Assembly (NCBI RefSeq): GCF_000378485.1
Contig: NZ_KB899971.1
Coordinates: forward strand, 1-64,000
Direction: 5' to 3'
Length of the DNA stretch: 64,000 bases
From: Flavobacterium rivuli WB 3.3-2 = DSM 21788
GTDB lineage: Bacteria; Bacteroidota; Bacteroidia; Flavobacteriales; Flavobacteriaceae
A program made the position numbers and the translations under genes. The notes beneath the pieces were generated by a model. The model was given only the letters and a program-made list of their open reading frames with translations. It made no database searches and was not told where the DNA came from. Position 1 is the stretch's first letter; every line of letters starts with the position of its first letter. Below, piece by piece: positions 51,256 through 59,747 of this stretch.

Positions 51256-52134
51256 TTAAAATTTTGCAGCAAATTCTTTAGCAAATTCCTCCAGTTTAAT
51301 TTTTCCTGTTACCGGTGCATTAGTTTTAAGAAAGTGCGATGCAACACTGCCGTTACTAAGCCCTGTTCCCATTTCTGTATATAATCCGGCAATTTCTTCG
51401 GGTAATCCTGCCTGTAGCATGCCCTGTAAAGACTGCTCATCTGTAAATTCAACCCAGGGTAGTTCAGGCTTGTTTATGGCAACACCCAATGCTTTTGCAA
51501 CTGCCCCGGCCTGCACAACATCGCTTACAATATACCTTATGTAATTTCCGCTGGCAGCTTTTTGTAATTCTTCTGCTGCCGCTTCTGCTATATCATTAGG
51601 GTGTACTAATGGCAGTACTGCCGTATCTGGAAAATTACCGCCCATAATATCCATTCCTTCAATAAGGGGAATATCATTATAAAAGTTAGTGTAAAAATAT
51701 CCTGCCCTAAGGTAGGTAATAGCTACACCATTTAGCTGGTTAAACAATTGCTCTATATTGTATAAACCTGCTATTGGGCCATTGCCTGTTGGTAAATCTC
51801 CACCTATGCTGCTTAGCATAACAACCCTTTGCACCCCCGATTGTTTTATTGCCTGTGCAAAAGCTTCTCCTGCAAGGGTGGTGTTTTTAATAATATTGCT
51901 GCCGCCCATATTAGGCGGGGTCATAGTAAATACAGCATGGGCACCCGTAAATGCATCATTAAGAAATGCACTATCGTTTACATATCCTATTGCTGCTTTA
52001 GCGCCCAATGCATTAATATCTGCTTCCCGTGCCGGGCTGCTGCTTATAACGGTTACGTCGTGCCCTGCCTTTACAAGATTCTGGGTTAATGGCCTGCCTA
52101 TGTTTCCTAACGACCCTGCTATTGTAATTTTCAT
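51256..52134 (-). CDS. NmrA-like NAD(P)-binding protein
   Basis: A 292-residue atypical short-chain dehydrogenase/reductase. I start it at the ATG at 52134 (MKITIAGSLGNIGRPLTQNLVKAGHDVTVISS, glycine-rich NAD(P) loop); the frame upstream to 52191 crosses the promoter. VVMLSSIGGDLPTGNG and YLRAGYFYTNFYNDIPLI are NmrA-like. Members act as redox sensors or as quinone reductases. It is divergent from an HxlR-type regulator that probably controls it. Confidence 0.9.
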   Translation of the reverse strand: MKITIAGSLGNIGRPLTQNLVKAGHDVTVISSSPAREADINALGAKAAIGYVNDSAFLNDAFTGAHAVFTMTPPNMGGSNIIKNTTLAGEAFAQAIKQSGVQRVVMLSSIGGDLPTGNGPIAGLYNIEQLFNQLNGVAITYLRAGYFYTNFYNDIPLIEGMDIMGGNFPDTAVLPLVHPNDIAEAAAEELQKAASGNYIRYIVSDVVQAGAVAKALGVAINKPELPWVEFTDEQSLQGMLQAGLPEEIAGLYTEMGTGLSNGSVASHFLKTNAPVTGKIKLEEFAKEFAAKF

Positions 52135-52160
52135 GATTATTGTTTTTATAATTATAATAA

Positions 52161-52199
52161 CAAAGGTATATTTGTACTTACTTTTATACAAGTACTTAC
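52161..52199. promoter_or_regulatory. Divergent HxlR/NmrA promoters with operator
   Basis: Minus-strand TACCTTTG (52161-52168) and plus-strand TATATTTG (52167-52174) are both exact -7 boxes that overlap by two bases, so the two polymerases would clash. A dyad GTACTT (52174-52179) / AAGTAC (52190-52195) and a direct repeat GTACTTAC (52174 and 52192) follow. This resembles HxlR/YodB-type operators. Confidence 0.65.
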
Positions 52200-52214
52200 C
52201 CTAAAGTATGCATC

Positions 52215-52595
52215 ATGACAGCAATTAAAGACAGCTCTACTATTCAGGAAAACAAGAAATATGCGTTAGATAATTGCCCGGTAACCTATTTAATGGAAAA
52301 AATAGGCGGGTACTGGAAACCCATAATATTGTACCACCTTGCCGCCGGCGGTAAAAGGTACAGCGAGTTGAAACGCACGATACCCGCCATAACCGAGAAA
52401 GTACTTATACAGCACCTAAAGCAACTGGAAGCGGACAAACTGGTAATCAGGGAAGCAAAACCTGTTGTACCACCCCACGTTACCTACACCCTTACTAAGG
52501 CAGGTTACGGGCTGCAGCCCATTATACACGAAATGGCACAATGGTCTTTTAAGGACATAAAAGGCGAATTTGATGCGGAGCCCGGCAAACTATAA
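52215..52595 (+). CDS. HxlR-family winged helix regulator
   Basis: A 126-residue MarR-like dimeric regulator of the HxlR type (NCPVTYLMEKIGGYWKPIILYHLAAGGKRYSELKRTIPAITEKVLIQHLKQLEADKLVIREAKPVVPPHVTYTLTKAGYGLQPII). Cys21 just before the first helix is conserved in redox-sensing members such as YodB and HypR, which detect quinones or electrophiles. It probably regulates itself and the divergent NmrA-like gene. Confidence 0.93.
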   Translation: MTAIKDSSTIQENKKYALDNCPVTYLMEKIGGYWKPIILYHLAAGGKRYSELKRTIPAITEKVLIQHLKQLEADKLVIREAKPVVPPHVTYTLTKAGYGLQPIIHEMAQWSFKDIKGEFDAEPGKL

Positions 52596-52596
52596 T

Positions 52597-52630
52597 ACAA
52601 AAGCGCAACCAATATTGATTACGCTTTTAA
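52597..52630. terminator. Bidirectional GCGCAACC-type terminator
   Basis: AAAAGCGCAACCAAT (52599-52613) pairs with ATTGATTACGCTTTT (52614-52628) with two wobbles. It ends the HxlR transcript and faces the convergent lipocalin-like gene. Confidence 0.75.
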
Positions 52631-52655
52631 AATAGTGAGGTGTTTAAGCTATTGG

Positions 52656-53099
52656 TTATTGTTCTACCCTTTTCCATGTAAGCCTATGTGTTACCAGCCT
52701 GCCGCTTGCCATAAATGGTTCGCCGCTTTCCAGATGTAAAAAACCGTTAGTAAAATGAACAATGCGGCTTTGTGTATGGCCCATCCAGTCAGAAAATAAT
52801 GAAACATACATGGTATGACTTACTACTTGTTTGTTATCGTCGGCATGAAAAGCACCTGAGTAAGCAAGATATGTTGCATTACCGTGGGTAAATCCATCTA
52901 AGGCAGATGCACCGCCAGATACCTGGCTAAGGTTAATTTTCATTATTTGTGCCGACATATATCCGTCAGGATTATACATAATAACTCCCTTAGGCTCCCT
53001 GCCCATAGGGTATGTAATTTCTGTACCATCTACAGGCACTTCAATTAATTCTGTTAAAGTCCACGACCCTATAAGCTGCTCACGTAATGTGATTTTCAT
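52656..53099 (-). CDS. Lipocalin-like (Lipocalin_5) domain protein
   Basis: A 147-residue protein that begins LREQLIGSWTLTELIEV and holds PMGREPKGVIMYNPDGYMSAQIM in its middle, the pattern of the Lipocalin_5 family (W at the barrel start, G-x-x-x-Y-x-x-D-G-x-M). No signal peptide is visible, so it is cytosolic. Ligand unknown. It follows the SRPBCC gene by 48 bases, so the two probably form one transcript. Confidence 0.82.
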   Translation of the reverse strand: MKITLREQLIGSWTLTELIEVPVDGTEITYPMGREPKGVIMYNPDGYMSAQIMKINLSQVSGGASALDGFTHGNATYLAYSGAFHADDNKQVVSHTMYVSLFSDWMGHTQSRIVHFTNGFLHLESGEPFMASGRLVTHRLTWKRVEQ

Positions 53100-53147
53100 A
53101 ATTACAGGTTTATACGTTAAGTACCAAGTGGTATAAAAAAGCTACGA

Positions 53148-53705
53148 TTAGAACGGTTGGTTATATTTGCCGGTTAACGCTTTGTTCTCTATGCTTTTGG
53201 CAAAATTTGGAGTTTCTTCATGATTATGAGCATCAGATGCTGCCTGCCTTGATGCAGCTGCATCGGCAAGGTTAACGCCGTGCTCTTTTAAATACTCAAA
53301 CATTTGGGGTGTTGCGGTAGCATGAATTTCGTTAGTGTACAGAGTGGTTTTATCGTCAATTTTAGTTGCTTTAAGCTCCCATAAAACCTGAACTTTAGTA
53401 CGCCCGTTTTTAGTAATAGAGTCAGATATAGATAACATACGGCAATAATCCGGCCTGTGTACGGTAGCCACATAATGCTGTACCATTAAATCATCGCCTA
53501 TAGTTTCTACATTTATAGACATTGGCTCACCTTCATAAGTAGTGGTAATACCCGCACCAAGGTGTTGGGTAGAGCAGCGTTGGTACTCTGCGTCCGGCAG
53601 GTTTAGCAACCAGTCTGCAATATTTACTTTTTCTATTGGGGCATTAATAATAGCAGTTACTGTTGAGTGAGACAATGCATTTTGAGATGTTTGTTGAATT
53701 TCCAT
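53148..53705 (-). CDS. SRPBCC-like (START-fold) protein
   Basis: A 185-residue protein with an N-terminal ligand-binding helix-grip-like pattern (HSTVTAIINAPIEKVNIADWLLNLPDAEYQRC, then ITTTYEGEPMSINVETIGDDLMVQHYV). The family call rests on this START-like beginning and is tentative. It starts a two-gene unit with the lipocalin-like gene. Its promoter has paired direct repeats 21 bases apart. Both proteins may bind hydrophobic stress products; this is inference. Confidence 0.6.
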   Translation of the reverse strand: MEIQQTSQNALSHSTVTAIINAPIEKVNIADWLLNLPDAEYQRCSTQHLGAGITTTYEGEPMSINVETIGDDLMVQHYVATVHRPDYCRMLSISDSITKNGRTKVQVLWELKATKIDDKTTLYTNEIHATATPQMFEYLKEHGVNLADAAASRQAASDAHNHEETPNFAKSIENKALTGKYNQPF

Positions 53706-53734
53706 GATCTTGTTGATTTATTCTGTTATTGAAG

Positions 53735-53821
53735 CAAATCTACACGGTATGGTTTTCAGCAAAAATCAGAAATAACTAAACAGGCAAAAACTATCGTTAA
53801 AAAGGTATATACTATCGTTAA
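53735..53821 (-). promoter_or_regulatory. SRPBCC promoter with 21-base-spaced direct repeats
   Basis: TAGATTTG on the minus strand (53735-53742) is an exact -7 box and a TTG (53760-53762) lies 17 bases upstream. ACTATCGTTAA occurs at 53790-53800 and again at 53811-53821, exactly 21 bases apart. The pair lies about 50-80 bases upstream of the RNA start, suiting an AraC-type activator. Confidence 0.6.
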
Positions 53822-53936
53822 CCTATTATACCCTGAAAAACTGGCAAACCGGTTATAACAAAATATAAACCAACACAATGTTGTTACCTACCAATGCATT
53901 AAACAAAAATTAATTGTAACATATTTACGAAAATCT

Positions 53937-53973
53937 AAAAAAGAGCCATCTCAAAACAGAGACAGCTCTTTTA
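53937..53973 (-). terminator. Terminator of engB
   Basis: AAAGAGCCATCTC pairs with GAGACAGCTCTTT across a short loop (53939-53971; internal C-A mismatch), followed on the minus strand by six T. It lies about 45 bases after the engB stop. Confidence 0.8.
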
Positions 53974-54015
53974 TAGGAATGTGTCAGACCATGTCCAGGA
54001 CAGCTTTTTAGTATT

Positions 54016-54636
54016 TTATAGAAAACCCTGATTATCAAAAATACCCTGGTTTAGTGTTTCTATATAGCCTAACACAGCATCGCGCCCGGTAGCCTCTGTA
54101 GATGAGGTAACAAAATACTGTGGCATCTCTTCCCAGTCGCCTTCGGTCATTTTTTTGCGGTAAGCATTTACATGTGCATCTATTTTACCACGGCTTATTT
54201 TATCAGCTTTAGTAAATATTATGCAAAACGGCACCTGTGCCTCGCCCAGGTAAGCCATAAATTCAAGGTCTATTTTTTGGGCTTCATGCCTAATGTCTAT
54301 TAGTACAAAGGCACATACAAGCTGTTCGCGGCGCTCAAAATAATCGGTAATAAACTTCTGGAAAACCTCTTTGGTAGATTTAGATACACGGGCATAGCCA
54401 TAGCCCGGTAAATCTACAAGAAACCAGTTGGCATTTATTTTAAAGTGGTTTATAAGCTGGGTTTTTCCCGGCCTGCCAGATGTTTTTGCAAGGCTGTTGC
54501 GGTTAGTAAGCATATTAATGAGCGACGATTTGCCTACATTACTCCTGCCGATAAAGGCATACTCCGGCAGTAGCTCCTTAGGGCACAGGCTCGCATCAGA
54601 ATTGCTTACTACAAATTCGGCAGTATTTATTTTCAT
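54016..54636 (-). CDS. engB: Ribosome biogenesis GTPase YsxC/EngB
   Basis: A 206-residue TRAFAC-class GTPase that helps assemble the large ribosomal subunit. G1 is GRSNVGKSS, the G2 region is TSGRPGKTQLINHF, G3 is DLPGYGYARV and G4 is TKADK. The family length fits. It has an exact -7 box (54674-54681, minus strand) 38 bases upstream and a terminator downstream. Confidence 0.96.
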   Translation of the reverse strand: MKINTAEFVVSNSDASLCPKELLPEYAFIGRSNVGKSSLINMLTNRNSLAKTSGRPGKTQLINHFKINANWFLVDLPGYGYARVSKSTKEVFQKFITDYFERREQLVCAFVLIDIRHEAQKIDLEFMAYLGEAQVPFCIIFTKADKISRGKIDAHVNAYRKKMTEGDWEEMPQYFVTSSTEATGRDAVLGYIETLNQGIFDNQGFL

Positions 54637-54673
54637 GGTATTTGTTATTTTGAGGCTATTGCCGGTAAAGCGG

Positions 54674-54681
54674 CAAAGATA
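54674..54681 (-). promoter_or_regulatory. -7 box of engB
   Basis: TATCTTTG on the minus strand is an exact TAnnTTTG match, 38 bases upstream of the ATG at 54636. Confidence 0.5.
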
Positions 54682-54742
54682 AGGATTTTTAAATTAGGGC
54701 ATAAACGGCTTAGAAAACGCCTGTAACCAATTGGCTTTAAAT

Positions 54743-54779
54743 AAAAAACCTGACAGGCATAAACGCGTCAGGTTTTTTT
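54743..54779 (-). terminator. Terminator of the alpha/beta hydrolase gene
   Basis: AAAACCTGAC (54745-54754) pairs with GTCAGGTTTT (54767-54776) around a 12-base loop, with seven T on the plus strand and six T on the minus strand. It lies about 68 bases after the hydrolase stop. Confidence 0.85.
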
Positions 54780-54846
54780 GTTTCAATATATTTATAATGG
54801 TAATCAAATTTGAGTGCAGTTCAATCTAAAATCTTAATTCTGAAAT

Positions 54847-55620
54847 TTAATGGTTAGGCCCTAATCCTGTTTTAATAAGCCACTCGTGCATTAAGCGGTT
54901 AAACTCATCGGGGTGCTCCATCATGGCGGCATGCCCGCATTTATCTATCCAGTACAATGTGCTGTTAGGCAAAAGCTTGTCAAACTCTACGGCTACATCG
55001 GGCGGGGTTACAGTATCGTTCTTGCCCCAAATGATGCCCGTAGGAACATGCATTTTAGGCAGATCCTTAGCCATATTGTGCCTTATGGCACTCTTTGCAA
55101 TGGTAAGCGTTTTAATAAGTTTAATACGGTCGTTAGCCATGGCATATACCTCGTCTACAATTTCGGGGGTAGCAATGGCAGGGTCATAAAATACCGCTTC
55201 GGCCTTTTTTTGTATGTACTCTTTATCGCCGCGGCGTGGGTAGCTGTCGCCCATAGCGCTTTCATAAAGCCCGCTGCTGCCGGTAATAACCAGCCCCAGC
55301 ATTTTTTCAGGATACATTTTAGTGTGGTATAACGCAATATGCCCCCCAAGAGAGTTGCCCAGCAGTATAACCCTTTCAAACCCTTTATAAGTAATAAAAT
55401 CTTTTACCCAGCGGGCAAAAGCCTTAACATTTGTTTTAAGTAAGCTTTGTGTATATATAGGTAATTCTGGTATTACAACCTTATATCCATGTTCCGGAAA
55501 ATATTTTGCAACACCGTCAAAATTACTAAGCCCGCCCATAAGGCCGTGCAGTATAATTATAGGTGTACCTTCGCCGGCTTCATAATAGTTGTATTTGCCT
55601 TCTTTTTGAGTGCTCTGCAT
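54847..55620 (-). CDS. Alpha/beta-fold hydrolase
   Basis: A 257-residue serine hydrolase. The nucleophile elbow is LLGNSLGGHIAL (G-N-S-L-G), the acid is in GIIWGKNDTVTPPDVAV, and the base His is in DKCGHAAMMEHPDEF. HGLMGGLSNFDGV holds the oxyanion-hole segment. The substrate is not predictable. It has an exact -7 box (55648-55655, minus strand). Confidence 0.92.
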   Translation of the reverse strand: MQSTQKEGKYNYYEAGEGTPIIILHGLMGGLSNFDGVAKYFPEHGYKVVIPELPIYTQSLLKTNVKAFARWVKDFITYKGFERVILLGNSLGGHIALYHTKMYPEKMLGLVITGSSGLYESAMGDSYPRRGDKEYIQKKAEAVFYDPAIATPEIVDEVYAMANDRIKLIKTLTIAKSAIRHNMAKDLPKMHVPTGIIWGKNDTVTPPDVAVEFDKLLPNSTLYWIDKCGHAAMMEHPDEFNRLMHEWLIKTGLGPNH

Positions 55621-56030
55621 GATAATTGGTAAACGTTCAAGTCAGCACAAATATATAATATTATATATAAAGATAGGTTTTGGGGCTTATTATTTGGCTT
55701 AAATTTCATATACAGTACTCAACAACCTGTAATACAATTCCTGTTTTTAATTATTATTGGTAAATGGCCTTTTAAATCTAAAATTTTCAGGATTATAAAA
55801 TTTTTCAGGCTTCGATATTTTAAATGTTAAGAAGTCTTAAAATTTTATGGAAATAATATTCAGATTTTTTTTAACCCGAAAAAAATTTAAACAACTCTTA
55901 CAGCAAAGCTGCACACTTGTGTTATGCGAGTGGTAAAAAAGTGTAAAACTTATCAACAAAGTGGGGTGCGGTGGTAACAAGTGGTAAAAAAATTCTATAT
56001 TTGCTTTAATAAGACTAAAAACCTAACTAC
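55621..56030. other. Gap between alpha/beta hydrolase and mraZ with divergent promoters
   Basis: About 410 bases without a gene. The left end has the hydrolase -7 box TATATTTG (55648-55655, minus strand). The right end has the MraZ repeats (55930-55984) and the mraZ promoter (55996-56003). The middle is AT-rich with two near-copies of AAAATTTTCAGG; I see no open frame or RNA gene. Confidence 0.6.
55930..56003 (+). promoter_or_regulatory. MraZ-box repeats and promoter of the dcw cluster
   Basis: GTG(G/T) words start at 55930, 55941, 55961, 55971 and 55981, spaced by about one or two helical turns. MraZ is known to bind short GTGG/TGGG-type direct repeats before its own gene. The exact -7 box TATATTTG (55996-56003) follows directly, so bound MraZ would block transcription. 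Confidence 0.7.
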
Positions 56031-56501
56031 TTGAATACCATTATAGGCACATACGAATGTAAGGCTGATTTAAAGGGAAGGCTCATGCTGCCTGCTCCTT
56101 TAAAGAAGCAATTGCATGAAGGCCTGGAAGAAGGTTTCGTGTTAAAACGTTCGGTTTTTCAGCCCTGCCTTGAGTTATATCCTATGGCAGAATGGAATAA
56201 AATGATGGAAAAAATAAACAAGCTAAACCGCTTTGTAAAAAAGAATAACGATTTTATAAGGAGGTTTACCGCGGGGGTTAAAGTGGTAGAAATGGATAGT
56301 GCCGGAAGGCTGCTTATACCAAAAGACCTTGTGGTTTTTGCGGGAATTAAGAATGATATTGTGCTCTCGTCGGCAGTGAACATAGTAGAAATTTGGGATA
56401 AAGATAAGTATGAAACGTCAATAGACGAATCTGCAGATGATTTTGCTGAACTGGCCGAGGAAGTAATGGGAAATTTAAATGACGACGATGGAATATCATA
56501 A
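56031..56501 (+). CDS. mraZ: Transcriptional regulator MraZ
   Basis: A 156-residue protein with two SpoVT/AbrB-like swapped-hairpin halves (IIGTYECKADLKGRLMLPAPLKKQL; VVEMDSAGRLLIPKDLVVFAGIKNDIVLSSAVNIVEIWDKDKYE). It binds repeats ahead of the dcw operon and controls it. The start is a TTG at 56031, the only suitable codon, and is followed by the conserved NTIIGTYECK. The rsmH start overlaps the mraZ end by 23 bases, so the two are translationally coupled. Confidence 0.95.
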   Translation: MNTIIGTYECKADLKGRLMLPAPLKKQLHEGLEEGFVLKRSVFQPCLELYPMAEWNKMMEKINKLNRFVKKNNDFIRRFTAGVKVVEMDSAGRLLIPKDLVVFAGIKNDIVLSSAVNIVEIWDKDKYETSIDESADDFAELAEEVMGNLNDDDGIS

Positions 56502-57384
56502 CCCTGTGTTGCTGAAAGAAACGGTAGACGGACTTAATATTAAGCCCGATGGGGTGTATGTAGATGTAACCTTTGGCGGTGGCGGGCATTCGAGAGAGAT
56601 AATGAGCAGGCTGGGGCCTAACGGTAAACTGTTTGGGTTTGACCAGGATGAAGATGCACAGGCTAATATAATAGATGACGAACGTTTTGTACTGATTCCT
56701 GAAAATTTCAGGTTTATAAAAAGGTACCTGCGCTTTCATGGTATTAAAGAGGTAGACGGTATACTGGCAGACCTTGGGGTGTCATCACACCAGTTTGACG
56801 TGGCAGAACGTGGTTTTAGTACCCGTTTTAACGCCGACCTTGACATGAGGATGAGTAAAAAAATTGACCTTGATGCCTTTAAGGTGGTTAATGAGTATGA
56901 CGAGGCCGAGATAAAAAGGGTGCTGTTTGATTATGGCGAACTTAAAAATGCCGGTGCTATGGCACATGTTTTAGTTACTGCCCGTGTAGAGGGTGCTATT
57001 AAAAACAGTGAGCAGCTTAAACAGGTGCTTGCGCGTTTTTTACCGGGGCATAAGAGCAATAAGATCATGGCGCAAATATACCAGGCCATACGCATAGAGG
57101 TTAACCAGGAAATGGATGTGCTTAAAGAATTTTTAGTACAAACGCTGGAAATCCTTAAGCCGGGCGGCAGGTTAAGTGTTATTTCTTACCACTCGCTGGA
57201 AGACAGGCTGGTAAAACGCTATATGCGCAACGGCATGTTTGAGGGGGAGCCTGAACGTGATTTCTTTGGCAACTTCGAAGTTCCGTTTAAAAGCATCGAG
57301 AAGCTTATAGTGCCATCTGACGCAGAGATAAAAATAAACAACAGGGCCCGCAGTGCTAAGCTAAGGGTGGCTGAAAAGAAATAA
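56479..57384 (+). CDS. rsmH: 16S rRNA (cytosine1402-N4)-methyltransferase
   Basis: A 301-residue S-adenosylmethionine-dependent methyltransferase that modifies C1402 in the ribosomal P site. YHNPVLLKETVDGLNIKPDGVYVDVTFGGGGHSREIM is the SAM-binding start; DGILADLGVSSHQFD and GGRLSVISYHSLEDRLVK are family motifs. An alternative ATG lies three codons in (56488). It overlaps mraZ and stops four bases before the ftsL-like gene. Confidence 0.96.
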   Translation: MTTMEYHNPVLLKETVDGLNIKPDGVYVDVTFGGGGHSREIMSRLGPNGKLFGFDQDEDAQANIIDDERFVLIPENFRFIKRYLRFHGIKEVDGILADLGVSSHQFDVAERGFSTRFNADLDMRMSKKIDLDAFKVVNEYDEAEIKRVLFDYGELKNAGAMAHVLVTARVEGAIKNSEQLKQVLARFLPGHKSNKIMAQIYQAIRIEVNQEMDVLKEFLVQTLEILKPGGRLSVISYHSLEDRLVKRYMRNGMFEGEPERDFFGNFEVPFKSIEKLIVPSDAEIKINNRARSAKLRVAEKK

Positions 57385-57387
57385 GTT

Positions 57388-57741
57388 ATGAAGGGCGAAA
57401 GCGGAGTATACAGTTTACTTAAAGCAAAGTATTTAATAGACCAGGGGTCTATGAAAAACTGGCGATTTATTGTATTTCTCATCCTGGTATGTATACTCAT
57501 GATTGCAAACACACACAATTATGAGCAAAAAATTTACCGGATAAGCGACCTGAAAAGTGAGATAAAAGAATTACGGTCAACATTTGTAGACCGCCGGAGC
57601 GAGTTAATGGGGCTCAAGATGGAAAGTACAGTGGCAGGAAAAATGGAAGAACGGGAAATTTTTCCGTCTACCGTCCCGCCAAAAAAAATAGAGGTCGCCG
57701 CGCCTAAAGAAAAAACAATGTGGCAAAAAATATGGGATTAG
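57388..57741 (+). CDS. ftsL: FtsL-like cell division protein
   Basis: A 117-residue bitopic membrane protein. Short N-terminal cytosolic part, one transmembrane helix (WRFIVFLILVCILMIANTH, about residues 24-42), then a coiled-coil (ISDLKSEIKELRSTFVDRRSELMGLKMES) and a Pro/Lys-rich tail. Position between rsmH and ftsI and this topology identify it as the flavobacterial FtsL analogue, which recruits FtsI to the septum. The end overlaps the next gene by 22 bases. Confidence 0.9.
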   Translation: MKGESGVYSLLKAKYLIDQGSMKNWRFIVFLILVCILMIANTHNYEQKIYRISDLKSEIKELRSTFVDRRSELMGLKMESTVAGKMEEREIFPSTVPPKKIEVAAPKEKTMWQKIWD

Positions 57742-59747
57742 TAGCAGACGATAAACAAGTTTCTTACAGGATTTACCTGGTAGCCTTTGCAATAGTTGTG
57801 ATGGCTATACTTGTTTCTATAAAGCTTACTAATATACAGTGGGTAGAGGGTGATTACTACCGTGAACTTGCCCGCCAACGATCTGTAAAAGATTTTACTA
57901 TACCCGCAAACCGCGGTAATGTTTATTCGGCAGATGGTAGTTTGCTTGCCACGTCTATCCCTAACTATGTTATAAGGTTTGATGCCGTAGCACCTAAAGA
58001 TGAAGATTTTGAGGAGCATTTAACGGGATTGGCAGATTCACTTTCGGTTATGCTGGGTAAACCTGCAAATCACTATTACCATGAGTTACGCAAAGCACGC
58101 AAAACTAAAGACAGGTACCATTTAATTACAAAAGGTCTCACATATACCGAGCTGCTTCGCATAAAAAGTTTCCCGCTGTTTAAACTGGGAGCTTTTAAAG
58201 GCGGCATTATTACCGAACAAAAAACAGTGCGCGAGCACCCTATAGGCAGGATTGCAGAGCGTACTGTGGGCTATGAGCGCATAGACGATAGTGGCGAAAA
58301 GCTATATGTAGGTATAGAAGGTGCTTTTGCAGATTACCTTAACGGTAAAGACGGCCGCCAGATGATGCAAAAAATTGCAAGGAACCACTGGAAGCCTATA
58401 AACGATATTAATGAAGTAGAGCCGGTAGATGGCTATGATGTTATATCTACCATAGATGTTTATATACAGGATATTGCCCACCACGCACTTTTAAAGCAAC
58501 TGGAATATTATGAGGCAGACCACGGTTGTGTAGTGGTTATGGAAACTAAAACGGGTTATGTAAAAGCTATATCTAACCTGGGCAGGGCAGAGAACGGGTC
58601 GTATTACGAAACCGTAAATTATGCAGTGGGAGAATCGGCAGAGCCGGGATCGAGTTTTAAGCTTGCCGCGCTTGTTGCCATGCTTGAAGATAAAAAAGTA
58701 GATACCAGCCAGGTGTTTGACAGCCACGGTGGCGATGTAGGTTATTTTGGCCGCCATGTACGCGATTCGCATCATGGAGGGTATGGTAAAGTAACACTCG
58801 CCAGGGGTTTTGAACTGTCTTCTAACACAGTTATGGCGCAGGCAGTATATAACAGTTACAAAGGCAACCCTAAGCAGTTTATAGACCGCCTAAACGGATT
58901 TGGACTTAACAGCAGGCTGGGTGTGTCTATAAAAGGAGAAGGTAAACCGCGTATACCGCAGCCACAAGACAAAACGTGGTCGCGCACTACCCTTCCATGG
59001 ATGGGCTTTGGGTATGAAGTAAGCTTAACGCCGCTACAAACACTTACGTTTTATAACGCTGTGGCAAACAATGGCGAAATGGTGCGTCCGCTTTTTGTAA
59101 AAGAAATTAAAGAGTGGGATAAAACCATAAAGAAGTACGATAAAGAGGTAATAAACCCTAAAATATGTTCTCAGGAAACAATTAATAAGGTTAAAGCCAT
59201 TATGGCAAACGTAGTTAAAAAGGGTACAGGCAGCAAGCTGTATTCGCCTAATTTTTCTATGGCAGGTAAAACAGGTACTGCACAGGTTAACTATGGCAAA
59301 GGCGGTAAGACCAATGGCGATATGTATTATGCATCTACGTTTGTGGGGTATTTTCCTGCCGATGAGCCCCAGTATTCATGCGTTGTTATTATTAACAAGC
59401 CGCACGTTGCAAAAGGGTATTATGGTGCCGATGTTTCGGGGCCGGTTTTCCGCAGGGTAGCACAAAAGATATTTACCGATGTGCCCTCTACCAACAGTAT
59501 TAAAAAGCTTGATGCCAAGATAAAAGACCAGGAGCAACTCTATGCTTCTTATTATGACAAGGCAAATACGGTAAATAAAAATATGATTCCTAATGTGGTT
59601 AGCATGAGCGGTATGGATGCCGTTGCATTGCTGGGTAACATGGGGCTTAAAGTACAGGTTATAGGTGTAGGCAAAGTAAAAAAACAATCGCTTAAGCCGG
59701 GAGATGCCTTTAAGAAAAACCAATCTATAATACTCGAATTATCGTGA
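57720..59747 (+). CDS. ftsI: Septal peptidoglycan transpeptidase (PBP2/FtsI family) with PASTA domain
   Basis: A 675-residue class B penicillin-binding protein. One N-terminal transmembrane helix (about 18-38), then a PBP dimer domain (TIPANRGNVYSADGSLLATSIPNY), and the transpeptidase domain with the active-site Ser in EPGSSFKLAAL (S-x-x-K), LSSNTVM (S-x-N) and AGKTGTAQV (K-T-G). The last 55 residues (MIPNVVSMSGMDAVALLGNMGLKVQVIGVGKV) form a PASTA domain. The start overlaps ftsL and the stop overlaps murE. Confidence 0.95.
   Translation: MAKNMGLVADDKQVSYRIYLVAFAIVVMAILVSIKLTNIQWVEGDYYRELARQRSVKDFTIPANRGNVYSADGSLLATSIPNYVIRFDAVAPKDEDFEEHLTGLADSLSVMLGKPANHYYHELRKARKTKDRYHLITKGLTYTELLRIKSFPLFKLGAFKGGIITEQKTVREHPIGRIAERTVGYERIDDSGEKLYVGIEGAFADYLNGKDGRQMMQKIARNHWKPINDINEVEPVDGYDVISTIDVYIQDIAHHALLKQLEYYEADHGCVVVMETKTGYVKAISNLGRAENGSYYETVNYAVGESAEPGSSFKLAALVAMLEDKKVDTSQVFDSHGGDVGYFGRHVRDSHHGGYGKVTLARGFELSSNTVMAQAVYNSYKGNPKQFIDRLNGFGLNSRLGVSIKGEGKPRIPQPQDKTWSRTTLPWMGFGYEVSLTPLQTLTFYNAVANNGEMVRPLFVKEIKEWDKTIKKYDKEVINPKICSQETINKVKAIMANVVKKGTGSKLYSPNFSMAGKTGTAQVNYGKGGKTNGDMYYASTFVGYFPADEPQYSCVVIINKPHVAKGYYGADVSGPVFRRVAQKIFTDVPSTNSIKKLDAKIKDQEQLYASYYDKANTVNKNMIPNVVSMSGMDAVALLGNMGLKVQVIGVGKVKKQSLKPGDAFKKNQSIILELS

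Larger units (their letters stand above)
53706..54015. other. Intergenic region with promoter, operator repeats and a terminator
   Basis: About 310 bases without a gene. It contains the SRPBCC promoter (53735-53762), the ACTATCGTTAA pair (53790-53821) and the engB terminator (53937-53973). The remainder is AT-rich, and I see nothing more in it. Confidence 0.6.
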
